A stretch of DNA of 5,334 nucleotides from positions 1 through 5,334 of the forward strand of contig DATLXH010000006.1 in the NCBI GenBank assembly GCA_035576005.1, in the 5' to 3' direction. Source of the DNA: DATLXH01 sp035576005. GTDB taxonomy: Bacteria > Acidobacteriota > Thermoanaerobaculia > Gp7-AA8. Below, piece by piece: positions 1 to 5,176 of the stretch. The notes under the pieces were generated by a model. The model made no database searches. It was not told where the DNA came from and saw only the letters and a program-made list of their open reading frames with translations. A program made the translations under genes and the position numbers. How positions within the stretch are numbered: the stretch's first letter is position 1; each line of letters begins with the position of its first letter.

Positions 1-18
1 CGGCCTGTCTGCTTCGTT

Positions 19-79
19 GCACGGCAATTTCGCTCCTTGACATAGTGTCGACTATGCCTTCGTCGCAAAATCGCCGTGC
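19..79. repeat. Long imperfect hairpin containing repeat module A
   Basis: The left arm starts GCACGGCAATTTCGC (19-33). The right arm ends with its imperfect complement, GCAAAATCGCCGTGC (65-79), matching at 13 of 15 positions. The tip is a perfect CATAGT (41-46) / ACTATG (51-56) pair around GTCG. The middle of the stem is mismatched. Positions 19-43 recur at 5148-5172 with two mismatches, so this is a dispersed element rather than a private terminator. It lies downstream of the cytochrome gene, and a folded transcript could stabilise or end that mRNA, but there is no T-run to support an intrinsic terminator. Confidence 0.6.
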
Positions 80-94
80 GCCTCGCATCCAAGC

Positions 95-140
95 CACTCT
101 CCGCCGTCTCACGACAAAGGTCTGTGAGAAATGCGGGCTA
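95..140 (+). repeat. Dispersed intergenic repeat, module B, left copy
   Basis: The 46 bases beginning CACTCTCCGCCGTCTCA match 5099-5144 with four differences, in the same orientation. The conserved core is AAGGTCTGTGAGAAATGCGGG. Here module B follows module A; at the right end B precedes A. All recognisable copies are between genes. The peptide read through it is a by-product of the repeat, not evidence of coding. No transposase is nearby. Confidence 0.7.
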
Positions 141-186
141 GAGCGGCCAAAGGGAGGCCCCTGCCGTGCAAGAGCAGCTGGGGAAC

Positions 187-552
187 CTACTTTTGCCCCT
201 CAAAGCTCTTCACATGGGCAGCGAGTTGTCCGATCTCGTCTGGCGTCATCTGGCTTTTGAAGCCGCGCATTGCCGTTCCGGGGATTCCCTCCGAAATACT
301 GCGCTCGATGTCGCGAGGATTGCCGCCGTAGGTCCATTGACCGTCCTTGAGGTTGGCAGTGACACCTCCCCCTCCCATCGGCGTGTCGCCTGCGCCGTCA
401 GCCCCATGGCAAGAGGCACAACGGTTCTCGTAAAGCCGCTTTCCAACATCTGCGGTGGCGTCCGAGGCCGGCTGCTCGCCTCCGGCACTACAGCCGGTCG
501 CGAGAAGCGACGCTACAACGAGCATCGACGACAGAAACGATCGCTTACGCAT
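187..552 (-). CDS. Lipoprotein-type monohaem cytochrome c (class I)
   Basis: A 121-aa exported electron carrier. Residues 1-20 are a basic then hydrophobic signal ending LLATG before Cys21. This is close to a lipobox (Ala at -3 rather than the usual Leu), so lipid anchoring on the periplasmic side is likely. The mature part has the haem-binding motif CASCH at 45-49 (Cys45, Cys48, His49) and a probable distal haem ligand Met95 in the typical context GIPGTAMRGF. The C-terminal helix MTPDEIGQLAAHVKSF (102-117) is the usual closing helix of small class I cytochromes. The start is placed at the ATG that overlaps the upstream stop by 8 bases (ATGCGTAA); the open frame extends further upstream, but that extension would precede the signal peptide. 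It is the second gene of a two-gene unit and is probably translationally coupled. The redox partner is unknown. Confidence 0.88.
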   Translation of the reverse strand: MRKRSFLSSMLVVASLLATGCSAGGEQPASDATADVGKRLYENRCASCHGADGAGDTPMGGGGVTANLKDGQWTYGGNPRDIERSISEGIPGTAMRGFKSQMTPDEIGQLAAHVKSFEGQK

Positions 553-1171
553 CGACGCTCTCACCAGGCGGAAACACTTCCTCGACGGCAGGCAGATCAG
601 GGAGCTCGACTGCGGCCTCCAGTGGCGCATGCAGGTCGCGGCCACCCATCGGGAAGCCAACGTTCTTTCGATATTTCTCGAGTCGCTTATGAACGTGATG
701 CAGGTCGTACGTAAGACGCATGACGGTTCTTCTCAGCTTGAACTTGATTCGCTTGAACGCCTCGACATCATCGCCACGCAGCGTCGGAAAGAACGACTGG
801 ATCTCCGAGATCCGCTTCCGCACCTTGTCGAGATCTTTATCCTGAATGTTGAGGAAAACTTCCTCCCCGTTGCTCATGAGCATCGGCTCGACTCCGCTCA
901 TCTGATGATCGAACCAGTGCCAGAGTTGCACGAGATCGATCCTCCGGCCTCGGGACAGGATCCGGGTCTCGAGCAGGTCCTGCCGGAAATAGGAGAGAAG
1001 TTTCCGGTCGTCTGTCCGATTGAAGTCGTCATCGGTGAGGTTCCGGGTGTTCCAGACTGCGTACCTCACAATGTCATTGCGAGCGGTCCTCAGCTGACGC
1101 ATCACTTCGTCGAGGAGGCGGTTGGGGAGCTCAGAGAGTGTCTGCGGAGCAGCAAGGGCGCGATCGGACAT
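545..1171 (-). CDS. Conserved-looking soluble protein of unknown function
   Basis: A 208-aa protein I do not recognise. It has no signal peptide or membrane segment. It is rich in charged residues. Residues 10-90 look helical, with the aromatic motif LWHWFDHQ at 83-90. A strongly basic helical stretch at 113-170 (DLDKVRKRISEI, then FKRIKFKLRRTVMRL and HKRLEKYRKN) could be a coiled coil or a nucleic-acid or protein contact surface. The tail (182-208) is acidic and proline-containing. The ATG at 1171 is chosen because a good -10 element lies 9 bases upstream; the longer open frame to 1351 runs through an intergenic palindrome and is rejected. There is no Shine-Dalgarno sequence, so a leaderless message is expected. 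Its end overlaps the cytochrome c start by 8 bases, linking the two in expression. No function is inferred beyond that link. Confidence 0.75.
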   Translation of the reverse strand: MSDRALAAPQTLSELPNRLLDEVMRQLRTARNDIVRYAVWNTRNLTDDDFNRTDDRKLLSYFRQDLLETRILSRGRRIDLVQLWHWFDHQMSGVEPMLMSNGEEVFLNIQDKDLDKVRKRISEIQSFFPTLRGDDVEAFKRIKFKLRRTVMRLTYDLHHVHKRLEKYRKNVGFPMGGRDLHAPLEAAVELPDLPAVEEVFPPGESVDA

Positions 1172-1197
1172 GGGCACGGAAGTATAGCAGTGCCCAT
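1170..1197. promoter_or_regulatory. Candidate operator: 8-bp inverted repeat across the -10 and start codon
   Basis: ATGGGCAC (1170-1177) and GTGCCCAT (1190-1197) are perfect reverse complements separated by 12 bases. The -10 hexamer lies in the centre and the right-hand base pairs of the repeat include part of the start codon. A dimeric repressor bound here would cover the RNA polymerase site. No regulator gene adjoins it that obviously matches; the LytTR regulator upstream normally binds direct repeats of another pattern. Confidence 0.45.
1181..1189 (-). promoter_or_regulatory. Extended -10 promoter of the unknown protein/cytochrome c unit
   Basis: On the minus strand the sequence reads TGCTATACT: a TATACT -10 hexamer (1186-1181, five of six to consensus) with a TG one base before it. 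No convincing -35 box is present at 16-18 bases, which extended -10 promoters tolerate. The hexamer ends 9 bases before the ATG at 1171, so the expected transcription start is at or within a few bases of the start codon. Confidence 0.55.
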
Positions 1198-1218
1198 TGC
1201 AGCCCTTGTTTCGGGGCC

Positions 1219-1243
1219 ACGAAGGTATGTGAGAAGGTCGGGC
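1219..1243 (+). repeat. Degenerate third copy of the module B core
   Basis: ACGAAGGTATGTGAGAAGG followed by TCGGGC resembles the core of the copies at 95-140 and 5099-5144. In the 22-base stretch from AAGGT to CGGGC, 18 positions match the left copy. It has the same orientation and is again between genes. It lacks the CACTCTCCGCCGTC leader seen in the two better copies. Confidence 0.4.
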
Positions 1244-1259
1244 AAAGGAGCCGCGGCTT

Positions 1260-1340
1260 GTGGCCGGACATTCCAATGTCCGGCGCGCCGGAGGCGCGCA
1301 CGGGTGGTGAATGCCGCCGGACATTGGAATGTCCGGCCAC
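1260..1340. repeat. REP-like nested palindrome pair
   Basis: A 25-bp sequence at 1260-1284 recurs as a perfect inverted copy at 1316-1340. Each copy is itself a palindrome, GCCGGACATT-CC-AATGTCCGGC on the left (1263-1284) and the same arms around GG on the right (1316-1337). The 31-base middle contributes to another hairpin, GCGCGCC-GGA-GGCGCGC (1283-1299), which competes with the outer fold. The design is that of REP/BIME-type intergenic elements: paired, inverted and extragenic. It sits between the response regulator end and the next promoter, where it may also block read-through. No T-run and no REP-associated transposase are visible. Confidence 0.75.
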
Positions 1341-1371
1341 GAAAATGACACATGGTTCCTCCCGACCGATC

Positions 1372-1392
1372 ACTTCGCGCCGCCGCGAAAGT
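1372..1392. other. Small hairpin downstream of the response regulator
   Basis: ACTTCGCG (1372-1379) pairs with CGCGAAAGT (1384-1392), with one bulged A, around a CCGC loop. It lies about 56 bases past the response regulator stop. There is no T-tract in either direction, so a terminator role is only possible. It is not part of the larger REP-like pair. Confidence 0.3.
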
Positions 1393-1447
1393 ACAGCAAC
1401 TGAGGATGACGCCTCTGACGCGCGCAATGACATTTCTGCCCAACCTC

Positions 1448-2173
1448 TCAGAGCAGCTCTTTGAGACGGGTATAGCCCGCGCGGCTCACTGGCAGGCGCG
1501 TCCCGTCACGAAGAATCGCGATGCGGCTGTCTTTCGCGTAAAGCTCGAGCTTCTCGATCCGATCGATGTTCAGCAGATACGACCGATGAATTCGGACGAA
1601 GCGATCGGGATCGAGCTCGCTTGCAAGCTCACCGATCGTCTGTTGTTTTGCCAGCTTCCGTCCCGCCGATGCGATGAGGATCCGATCGTCGTCAGCCTCC
1701 ACGTAGTCGACCCGCGAAGCAGGGACGACTTCGATGGTTCCATCCTCGCCCCTCATCACGATCCGCTGAAGCGGGCGGGCGCGCAACGCGGACGCGAGAG
1801 TCGCAGGCTCCGCTCGTCTCCCTGCCTGAGCCTTCACACGTCGCAGAACCTCGCCGAAGCGCGCCTCAGAAAATGGCTTGAGGAGATAGTCAATCGCATT
1901 GACCTCGAATGCTCGCAACGCAAACTCGTCATGCGCTGTCACGAAAACGACCGTTGGCGTTTTATCCAGTAGCGACAACACCTCGAAGCCATCGAGCTTC
2001 GGCATCTGAATGTCGAGGAAGATCAGATCAGGATCGTGAGTCGAGACGGACTTCACCGCCTCGAACCCGTTTGCGCATTCGGCGACGATCTCGAACTCCT
2101 CGTCGGCTGAGAGAAATTCGCGCACGACATCGCGCGCCAGTGGCTCGTCGTCGACGATCACAACGCGAATCAT
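1448..2173 (-). CDS. LytR/AlgR-type response regulator with LytTR DNA-binding domain
   Basis: A 241-aa cytoplasmic transcription regulator. Residues 1-115 form a receiver domain: acidic pair Asp8/Asp9 in VIVDDEPLAR, phospho-acceptor Asp54 in LIFLDIQMP, switch Thr79, and Lys99 in YLLKPF. A variable linker precedes a C-terminal LytTR domain (about 137-241) with the family signatures VDYVEADDDRILI and RFVRIHRSYLLNIDRI. Length is normal for the family. The ATG overlaps the kinase stop by 4 bases (ATGA), with GAGGTG 5 bases upstream (2179-2184), so the kinase is the cognate partner with high likelihood. LytTR regulators bind paired direct repeats at target promoters; I see no such site with confidence here. 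Targets may include its own operon, but that is inference. Confidence 0.95.
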   Translation of the reverse strand: MIRVVIVDDEPLARDVVREFLSADEEFEIVAECANGFEAVKSVSTHDPDLIFLDIQMPKLDGFEVLSLLDKTPTVVFVTAHDEFALRAFEVNAIDYLLKPFSEARFGEVLRRVKAQAGRRAEPATLASALRARPLQRIVMRGEDGTIEVVPASRVDYVEADDDRILIASAGRKLAKQQTIGELASELDPDRFVRIHRSYLLNIDRIEKLELYAKDSRIAILRDGTRLPVSRAGYTRLKELL

Positions 2174-3177
2174 CGCGGCACCTCGATCTCGACCAGGAAG
2201 CGTCCCGCGGTTTCCGAAGTCCGCAGGCTTGCGCGTCCGCCTGAGATCGCAGAAAGACGGCCGCGTGCATTCTGCAGTCCGATCATCTCGCCTCCTGCGT
2301 CATCCCGGTCAGGGTCCGCGGGATTCTCAATCTCAATCCGGAGCATCCCCTGCGCGACCGATGCGGCAATCTTCACAGTCCCTCCCTCGACCATCGACGC
2401 CACGCCGTGACGTACGGCGTTTTCCATCAGCGGCTGCAGGAGCAGAGGGGGAACCAGCCAGTCGCCGGCGCCGTCCTCGATTGTTACCTCGACTGCGAGC
2501 CGTTGACCAAACCGCACCTTTTCGATCGCCAGGTATCGCGACACGAGTTCAATCTCTTTCGCGAGAGAGATCCGCTCGAGAGGTCCGACGCGCAAAGTCA
2601 TCCGGAAAAAATCTGCCAGGAGCTGGGCCATCTGCCTTGCGTCAGCTGGCCGCGATCCACAAAGTGACGCAACCGCATTGAGGCTGTTGAAAAGAAAGTG
2701 CGGGTCGATCTGCGCTTTGAGGGCCTTGAGCTCGGCCTCGCGGGCGAGCATCTGATAGCGCAGCGCGGACTCCTCAGCAGCGCGCGAGGTTTCAATCTCG
2801 ATGAGCAGATAGTGCAACGTGACTGCAAGGGCGTACATCACCACGCCAAGACCGATGAGCGTGCTGGCGCCCGCCGGCGGGCCGCTGACGAATGGCAGCC
2901 ACGCGTTCCACGCGAGAATCCACGCGCTGCTCGCCACCCCGGCGGCTCCCCCGTGTGTGAGGAGCATGCGTGAGATGTCTGTGCTGCGCAGCGGCAACAC
3001 TTTGCACGGATATCGAGCTGCAAGTCCGATGAAGCCGAACAGCAGCGATGGACCGAGGGCCGCCAGCGTCGCCTGGGGTGCGGTGACACCATCGCGGATG
3101 AAGAGGAGCGTGGAAGCGATGAGCGACGCAGCGGCCACTGCGAACGCGGCCAGCAGCGGTGCACGCCACTCGGTCAC
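2170..3177 (-). CDS. LytS/YehU-type membrane sensor histidine kinase
   Basis: A 335-aa inner-membrane kinase. About four hydrophobic segments fill residues 7-126 (clearest at 7-27, 38-56 and 104-126). A short helix (128-155) leads into the His_kinase domain with phospho-acceptor His160 in LKAQIDPHFLFNSLN. The ATP-binding domain has the N box LQPLMENAVRHG (247-258) and the closing motif GLQNARGRL (300-308). There is no PAS, GAF or HAMP domain, and the periplasmic loops are short, so sensing is probably within the membrane or through partner proteins. The GTG at 3177 is chosen because it overlaps the upstream stop by 4 bases (GTGA) and has GGGAGA 6 bases upstream (3184-3189). An ATG at 3225 would overlap the upstream gene by about 50 bases. 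Its direct coupling to a LytTR regulator downstream and LiaF-like proteins upstream defines the context. Confidence 0.93.
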   Translation of the reverse strand: MTEWRAPLLAAFAVAAASLIASTLLFIRDGVTAPQATLAALGPSLLFGFIGLAARYPCKVLPLRSTDISRMLLTHGGAAGVASSAWILAWNAWLPFVSGPPAGASTLIGLGVVMYALAVTLHYLLIEIETSRAAEESALRYQMLAREAELKALKAQIDPHFLFNSLNAVASLCGSRPADARQMAQLLADFFRMTLRVGPLERISLAKEIELVSRYLAIEKVRFGQRLAVEVTIEDGAGDWLVPPLLLQPLMENAVRHGVASMVEGGTVKIAASVAQGMLRIEIENPADPDRDDAGGEMIGLQNARGRLSAISGGRASLRTSETAGRFLVEIEVPR

Positions 3178-3869
3178 GCCCGGTCTCCCGCGACGGTCGT
3201 GATCTCTACACCACCCATGATGCACGTACCCCTGATCAGCACCGTTGGGGCGCCCTCAGCAGGCGCTACGGTTTTGTCCTCGATGCCGCCCAGGATCGTC
3301 GTCACGTCATTAACGGTCCGCCATCCAGCGGGGAGGTGAATCTCGACCCCTCCCCACACCGCCAGCACCTCGATCACGATTTCGCTGGGAGCCGAAGATG
3401 AAGGCAGAAGCTCGATCTCGCACCCCGCCATCACTGCTACTGCCTCGCCACCAGCCAGACCGGACGTCGCCACGGACTGAATGTTTGCGCCCATCATCGC
3501 GGACGCAGTGAACGTCCTGCCCTGTTGCACTTTCTCACGCCTGCGCCAGGACTGCGCCATAAGGGTCGCTCCTGCAATGCTGAACATCAAAGGCCAGAGT
3601 CCCATCAGACGCCAGAATCGGATTTGCGGGAATCCGAGCATCGGGAGCAAGAAAAAAAGACCGATCACAATCCATATGATTGCTGGTGCCCATTTCCGTT
3701 GCGGCAGATGTGCGAGGCCCCCTGCAATGACGGCTACAGGCCACCACTGCAGGTATTCGCGTGCCTCAATCGAACCTGTCCGGTCCAGCCAGAATATGAT
3801 TCCAGCGGCGACGAGGGTGACGCCCCAGACGAGTCGTGGCCAGGGTGATGTGGAGCGCTCAGATCTCAT
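3174..3869 (-). CDS. LiaF-like membrane protein with repeated beta-type C-terminal domain (second copy)
   Basis: A 231-aa protein. Residues 11-103 carry four hydrophobic segments (about 11-28, 42-54, 58-76, 84-103) in the LiaI/LiaF transmembrane (DUF5668-like) style, with WWPVAVIAGG and LWPLMFSIAG as the repeated WP-containing helices. After a basic stretch (RRREK, 109-113), residues 117-226 form the soluble part, with recurring short motifs: MMGANI, VMAGCEIELLP, VWGGVEIHLPAGW, ILGGIEDK and IMGGVEI. This pattern is typical of LiaF C-terminal (cell-wall-active antibiotic response) domains. The start ATG has GAGGAG 5 bases upstream (3875-3880) and overlaps the previous stop by 11 bases. In Firmicutes LiaF restrains the LiaS kinase; by analogy this protein may modulate the LytS-type kinase it overlaps. 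Paralogue of the 4230-4928 product. Confidence 0.85.
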   Translation of the reverse strand: MRSERSTSPWPRLVWGVTLVAAGIIFWLDRTGSIEAREYLQWWPVAVIAGGLAHLPQRKWAPAIIWIVIGLFFLLPMLGFPQIRFWRLMGLWPLMFSIAGATLMAQSWRRREKVQQGRTFTASAMMGANIQSVATSGLAGGEAVAVMAGCEIELLPSSSAPSEIVIEVLAVWGGVEIHLPAGWRTVNDVTTILGGIEDKTVAPAEGAPTVLIRGTCIMGGVEITTVAGDRA

Positions 3870-4233
3870 GACGACTCCTCGCGCGTGCGGCTGCCACTTC
3901 CATGATCGTCCGCAGGATGATGCCGCCACCGAGCGCAATGAGCATCAAGGGCCAAGAATTTCTCCAGGTAAGACCGAATACCCGCAGAACCACGAGCTGA
4001 AACCAGACGCCGGCAGTGAGTGTCCAGAGCCCTGACCAGAACGTTTCACGACGAAGAAGTTTCGGTAGCGCGAATGCAATCACGATGAGTGGCCAGTGAC
4101 GGCGGATCAGACTTCCAAAGCTGGCGATGTCAAACTCGTCGAGCAGAAAAAGGGTTCCGAGCGCGATCAATACGAGACCGCCGACGAGATAGCCCCCCTT
4201 ATTAAGGCGATCAGTTTGAGTCATCTCGTTCAT
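3859..4233 (-). CDS. Small four-helix membrane protein, LiaI/LiaF transmembrane-like (DUF5668-like)
   Basis: A 124-aa integral membrane protein consisting of four hydrophobic segments (about 13-31, 46-58, 65-84, 92-108) with short loops and a basic tail (ARARSRH). The HWPLIVIAFALP and SWPLMLIALGGG segments resemble the WP helices of the two flanking LiaF-like proteins, so it looks like the membrane half of that family without the soluble domain. The ATG at 4233 overlaps the upstream stop by 4 bases (ATGA) and has a perfect AGGAGG 5 bases upstream (4239-4244); an ATG three codons later is a weaker alternative. It may pair with the LiaF-like proteins in the membrane, as LiaI does in Firmicutes; this role is inferred from fold and position. 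Confidence 0.82.
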   Translation of the reverse strand: MNEMTQTDRLNKGGYLVGGLVLIALGTLFLLDEFDIASFGSLIRRHWPLIVIAFALPKLLRRETFWSGLWTLTAGVWFQLVVLRVFGLTWRNSWPLMLIALGGGIILRTIMEVAAARARSRHEI

Positions 4234-4928
4234 ACCGTCCTCCTGGTGCCGCTCCGAACTTCGACGGAGGCCCACATGACGAATCCTCGAATGACGAGTC
4301 TCCCCTTTCGTTCCATCACCGCCCTGCTTGTCTTCACATCGACACCCGCCATGAAAGGAGTCACCTCGGTCACTACTTCCCACCCCTCGGGTACGATCAC
4401 TTCGACGCCGGACCACATGGCGAAAACGTTCAGCACCGCGGGACTCTGCGCGATCTGAGCGCCCGTCAGATCGAGCTTGTATCCCGACATCACGGCTGAG
4501 ATGCGCGAGCCGCGGTAATCGGACGAAGTCTCCTGCACCTCCGGGGATGTGAAGATGACAACGTTCTGCGTTCCGGGGGAGTCAGAGATCAGCCCGGCAC
4601 CTCGCGCGAGCAGCAGGAGTCCCGCTCCCACGAGCAGTAACGGCCACAGGTCGAACATGTTGAAGCGGACCAGGTCGAGAGTCGAAGCAAGAAGAGCTGC
4701 GCCAATCGACATGATAATGAGACCGCCGATGCCCTGGCCGGGCTCGAGGGCCTTTACGGCGCCTGCGCCGATCACGAACACGGGCCAGAAATCAAGGTAG
4801 CGATCCGCGTCGACGAGGTTGAGGTTGTTCGCTGCCAGCAGCACTCCGAAGGTCAGGAGAAAGAGACCCGCGATCATCTTCAGTCCAGCATTCGGCCGCG
4901 GTACATTGGTTAGGGCTTGTTCATTCAT
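4230..4928 (-). CDS. LiaF-like membrane protein with repeated beta-type C-terminal domain (first copy)
   Basis: A 232-aa protein and the first gene of the operon. Four hydrophobic segments (about 17-34, 47-61, 66-82, 93-109) include the WP helices FWPVFVIGAGAV and LWPLLLVGAGLLLL. The soluble part (about 120-228) has repeated strands VMSGYKLDL, MWSGVEVIVPEGW, FMAGVDVK and VMWASVEV, matching the LiaF C-terminal type. The stretch VEVIVPEGWEVVTEVTPFMAG aligns closely with VEIHLPAGWRTVNDVTTILGG of the 3174-3869 product, so the two are paralogues, though quite diverged. The ATG at 4928 is supported by AAGGAG 6 bases upstream (4935-4940); the frame is open to 5093, but that extension is rich in Arg and has no supporting ribosome site. 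Likely an envelope sensor or kinase modulator; no substrate can be named. Confidence 0.86.
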   Translation of the reverse strand: MNEQALTNVPRPNAGLKMIAGLFLLTFGVLLAANNLNLVDADRYLDFWPVFVIGAGAVKALEPGQGIGGLIIMSIGAALLASTLDLVRFNMFDLWPLLLVGAGLLLLARGAGLISDSPGTQNVVIFTSPEVQETSSDYRGSRISAVMSGYKLDLTGAQIAQSPAVLNVFAMWSGVEVIVPEGWEVVTEVTPFMAGVDVKTSRAVMERKGRLVIRGFVMWASVEVRSGTRRTV

Positions 4929-4934
4929 GTCAGG

Positions 4935-4982
4935 CTCCTTTTGAACTGGAGCGACGATACGAGCGGATTCGCCTCGCGTCAC
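4935..4982 (-). promoter_or_regulatory. Candidate promoter and ribosome binding site of the five-gene operon
   Basis: On the minus strand GTGACG (4982-4977) and TATCGT (4959-4954) are 17 bases apart; each matches four of six consensus positions. The predicted start near 4947 leaves a short leader holding the ribosome site AAGGAG (4940-4935). The ribosome site is convincing; the promoter is only the best of several weak options, and an alternative sigma factor promoter further upstream cannot be excluded. Confidence 0.3.
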
Positions 4983-5098
4983 GACCTGGTCGGTGAATGG
5001 AGGGTTGAGGCCGGTGAACAGCGAAGCTCGCCCTCTATCGGTCACGTTCGGTCCTCTGTCACGCGACACTCTCGTTTGGACGTTTCGTTGCACCAGGT

Positions 5099-5172
5099 CA
5101 CTCTCCGCCGTCTCAGGATGAAGGTCTGTGAGAAATGCGGGTTAGGTGCACGGCAATTTCGCTGCTCGACAT
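5099..5172 (+). repeat. Dispersed intergenic repeat modules B and A, right copy
   Basis: Module B (5099-5144) matches 95-140 with four differences in 46 bases. Module A (5148-5172) matches 19-43 with two differences in 25 bases, then diverges right after GACAT, where the left copy continues into its hairpin. The order is B then A, opposite to the left copy, with the same orientation for both. The A copy here is therefore a truncated half-hairpin. Confidence 0.7.
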
Positions 5173-5176
5173 CGCA

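Noticed and set aside
45..260. Short plus-strand protein with a KVCEKCG motif resembling a zinc knuckle
   Set aside because: The Cys-x-x-Cys pair comes from the module B repeat, which also occurs at other intergenic sites in the window; it is not a gene signature.
1260..1340. CRISPR array or insertion-sequence ends
   Set aside because: Only two inverted copies exist rather than direct repeats with spacers, and the 31-base interior cannot encode a transposase.
455..1348. Long open frame (297 codons) on the plus strand opposite the unknown protein and part of the cytochrome gene
   Set aside because: It lies antisense to two genes supported by domain motifs, an 8-base stop/start overlap and a promoter; its product has no recognisable features and its end runs through the REP-like palindrome.
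1172..1351. N-terminal extension of the unknown protein up to an ATG at 1351
   Set aside because: The extension translates the intergenic palindrome and has Cys/Pro/His-rich composition unlike the rest; a promoter lies inside it, just before the ATG at 1171.
1352..1972. Plus-strand open frame of 206 codons opposite the response regulator
   Set aside because: The minus strand here encodes clear receiver and LytTR motifs; the antisense frame is a by-product of codon bias.
3178..3225. Earlier ATG start for the histidine kinase
   Set aside because: It would overlap the upstream gene by about 50 bases and adds a hydrophilic His/Arg-rich stretch before the first membrane helix; the GTG with 4-base overlap and a ribosome site fits better.
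4929..5093. N-terminal extension of the first LiaF-like protein
   Set aside because: The added 55 residues resemble translated intergenic DNA, and the ATG at 4928 has a good ribosome site at the right distance.
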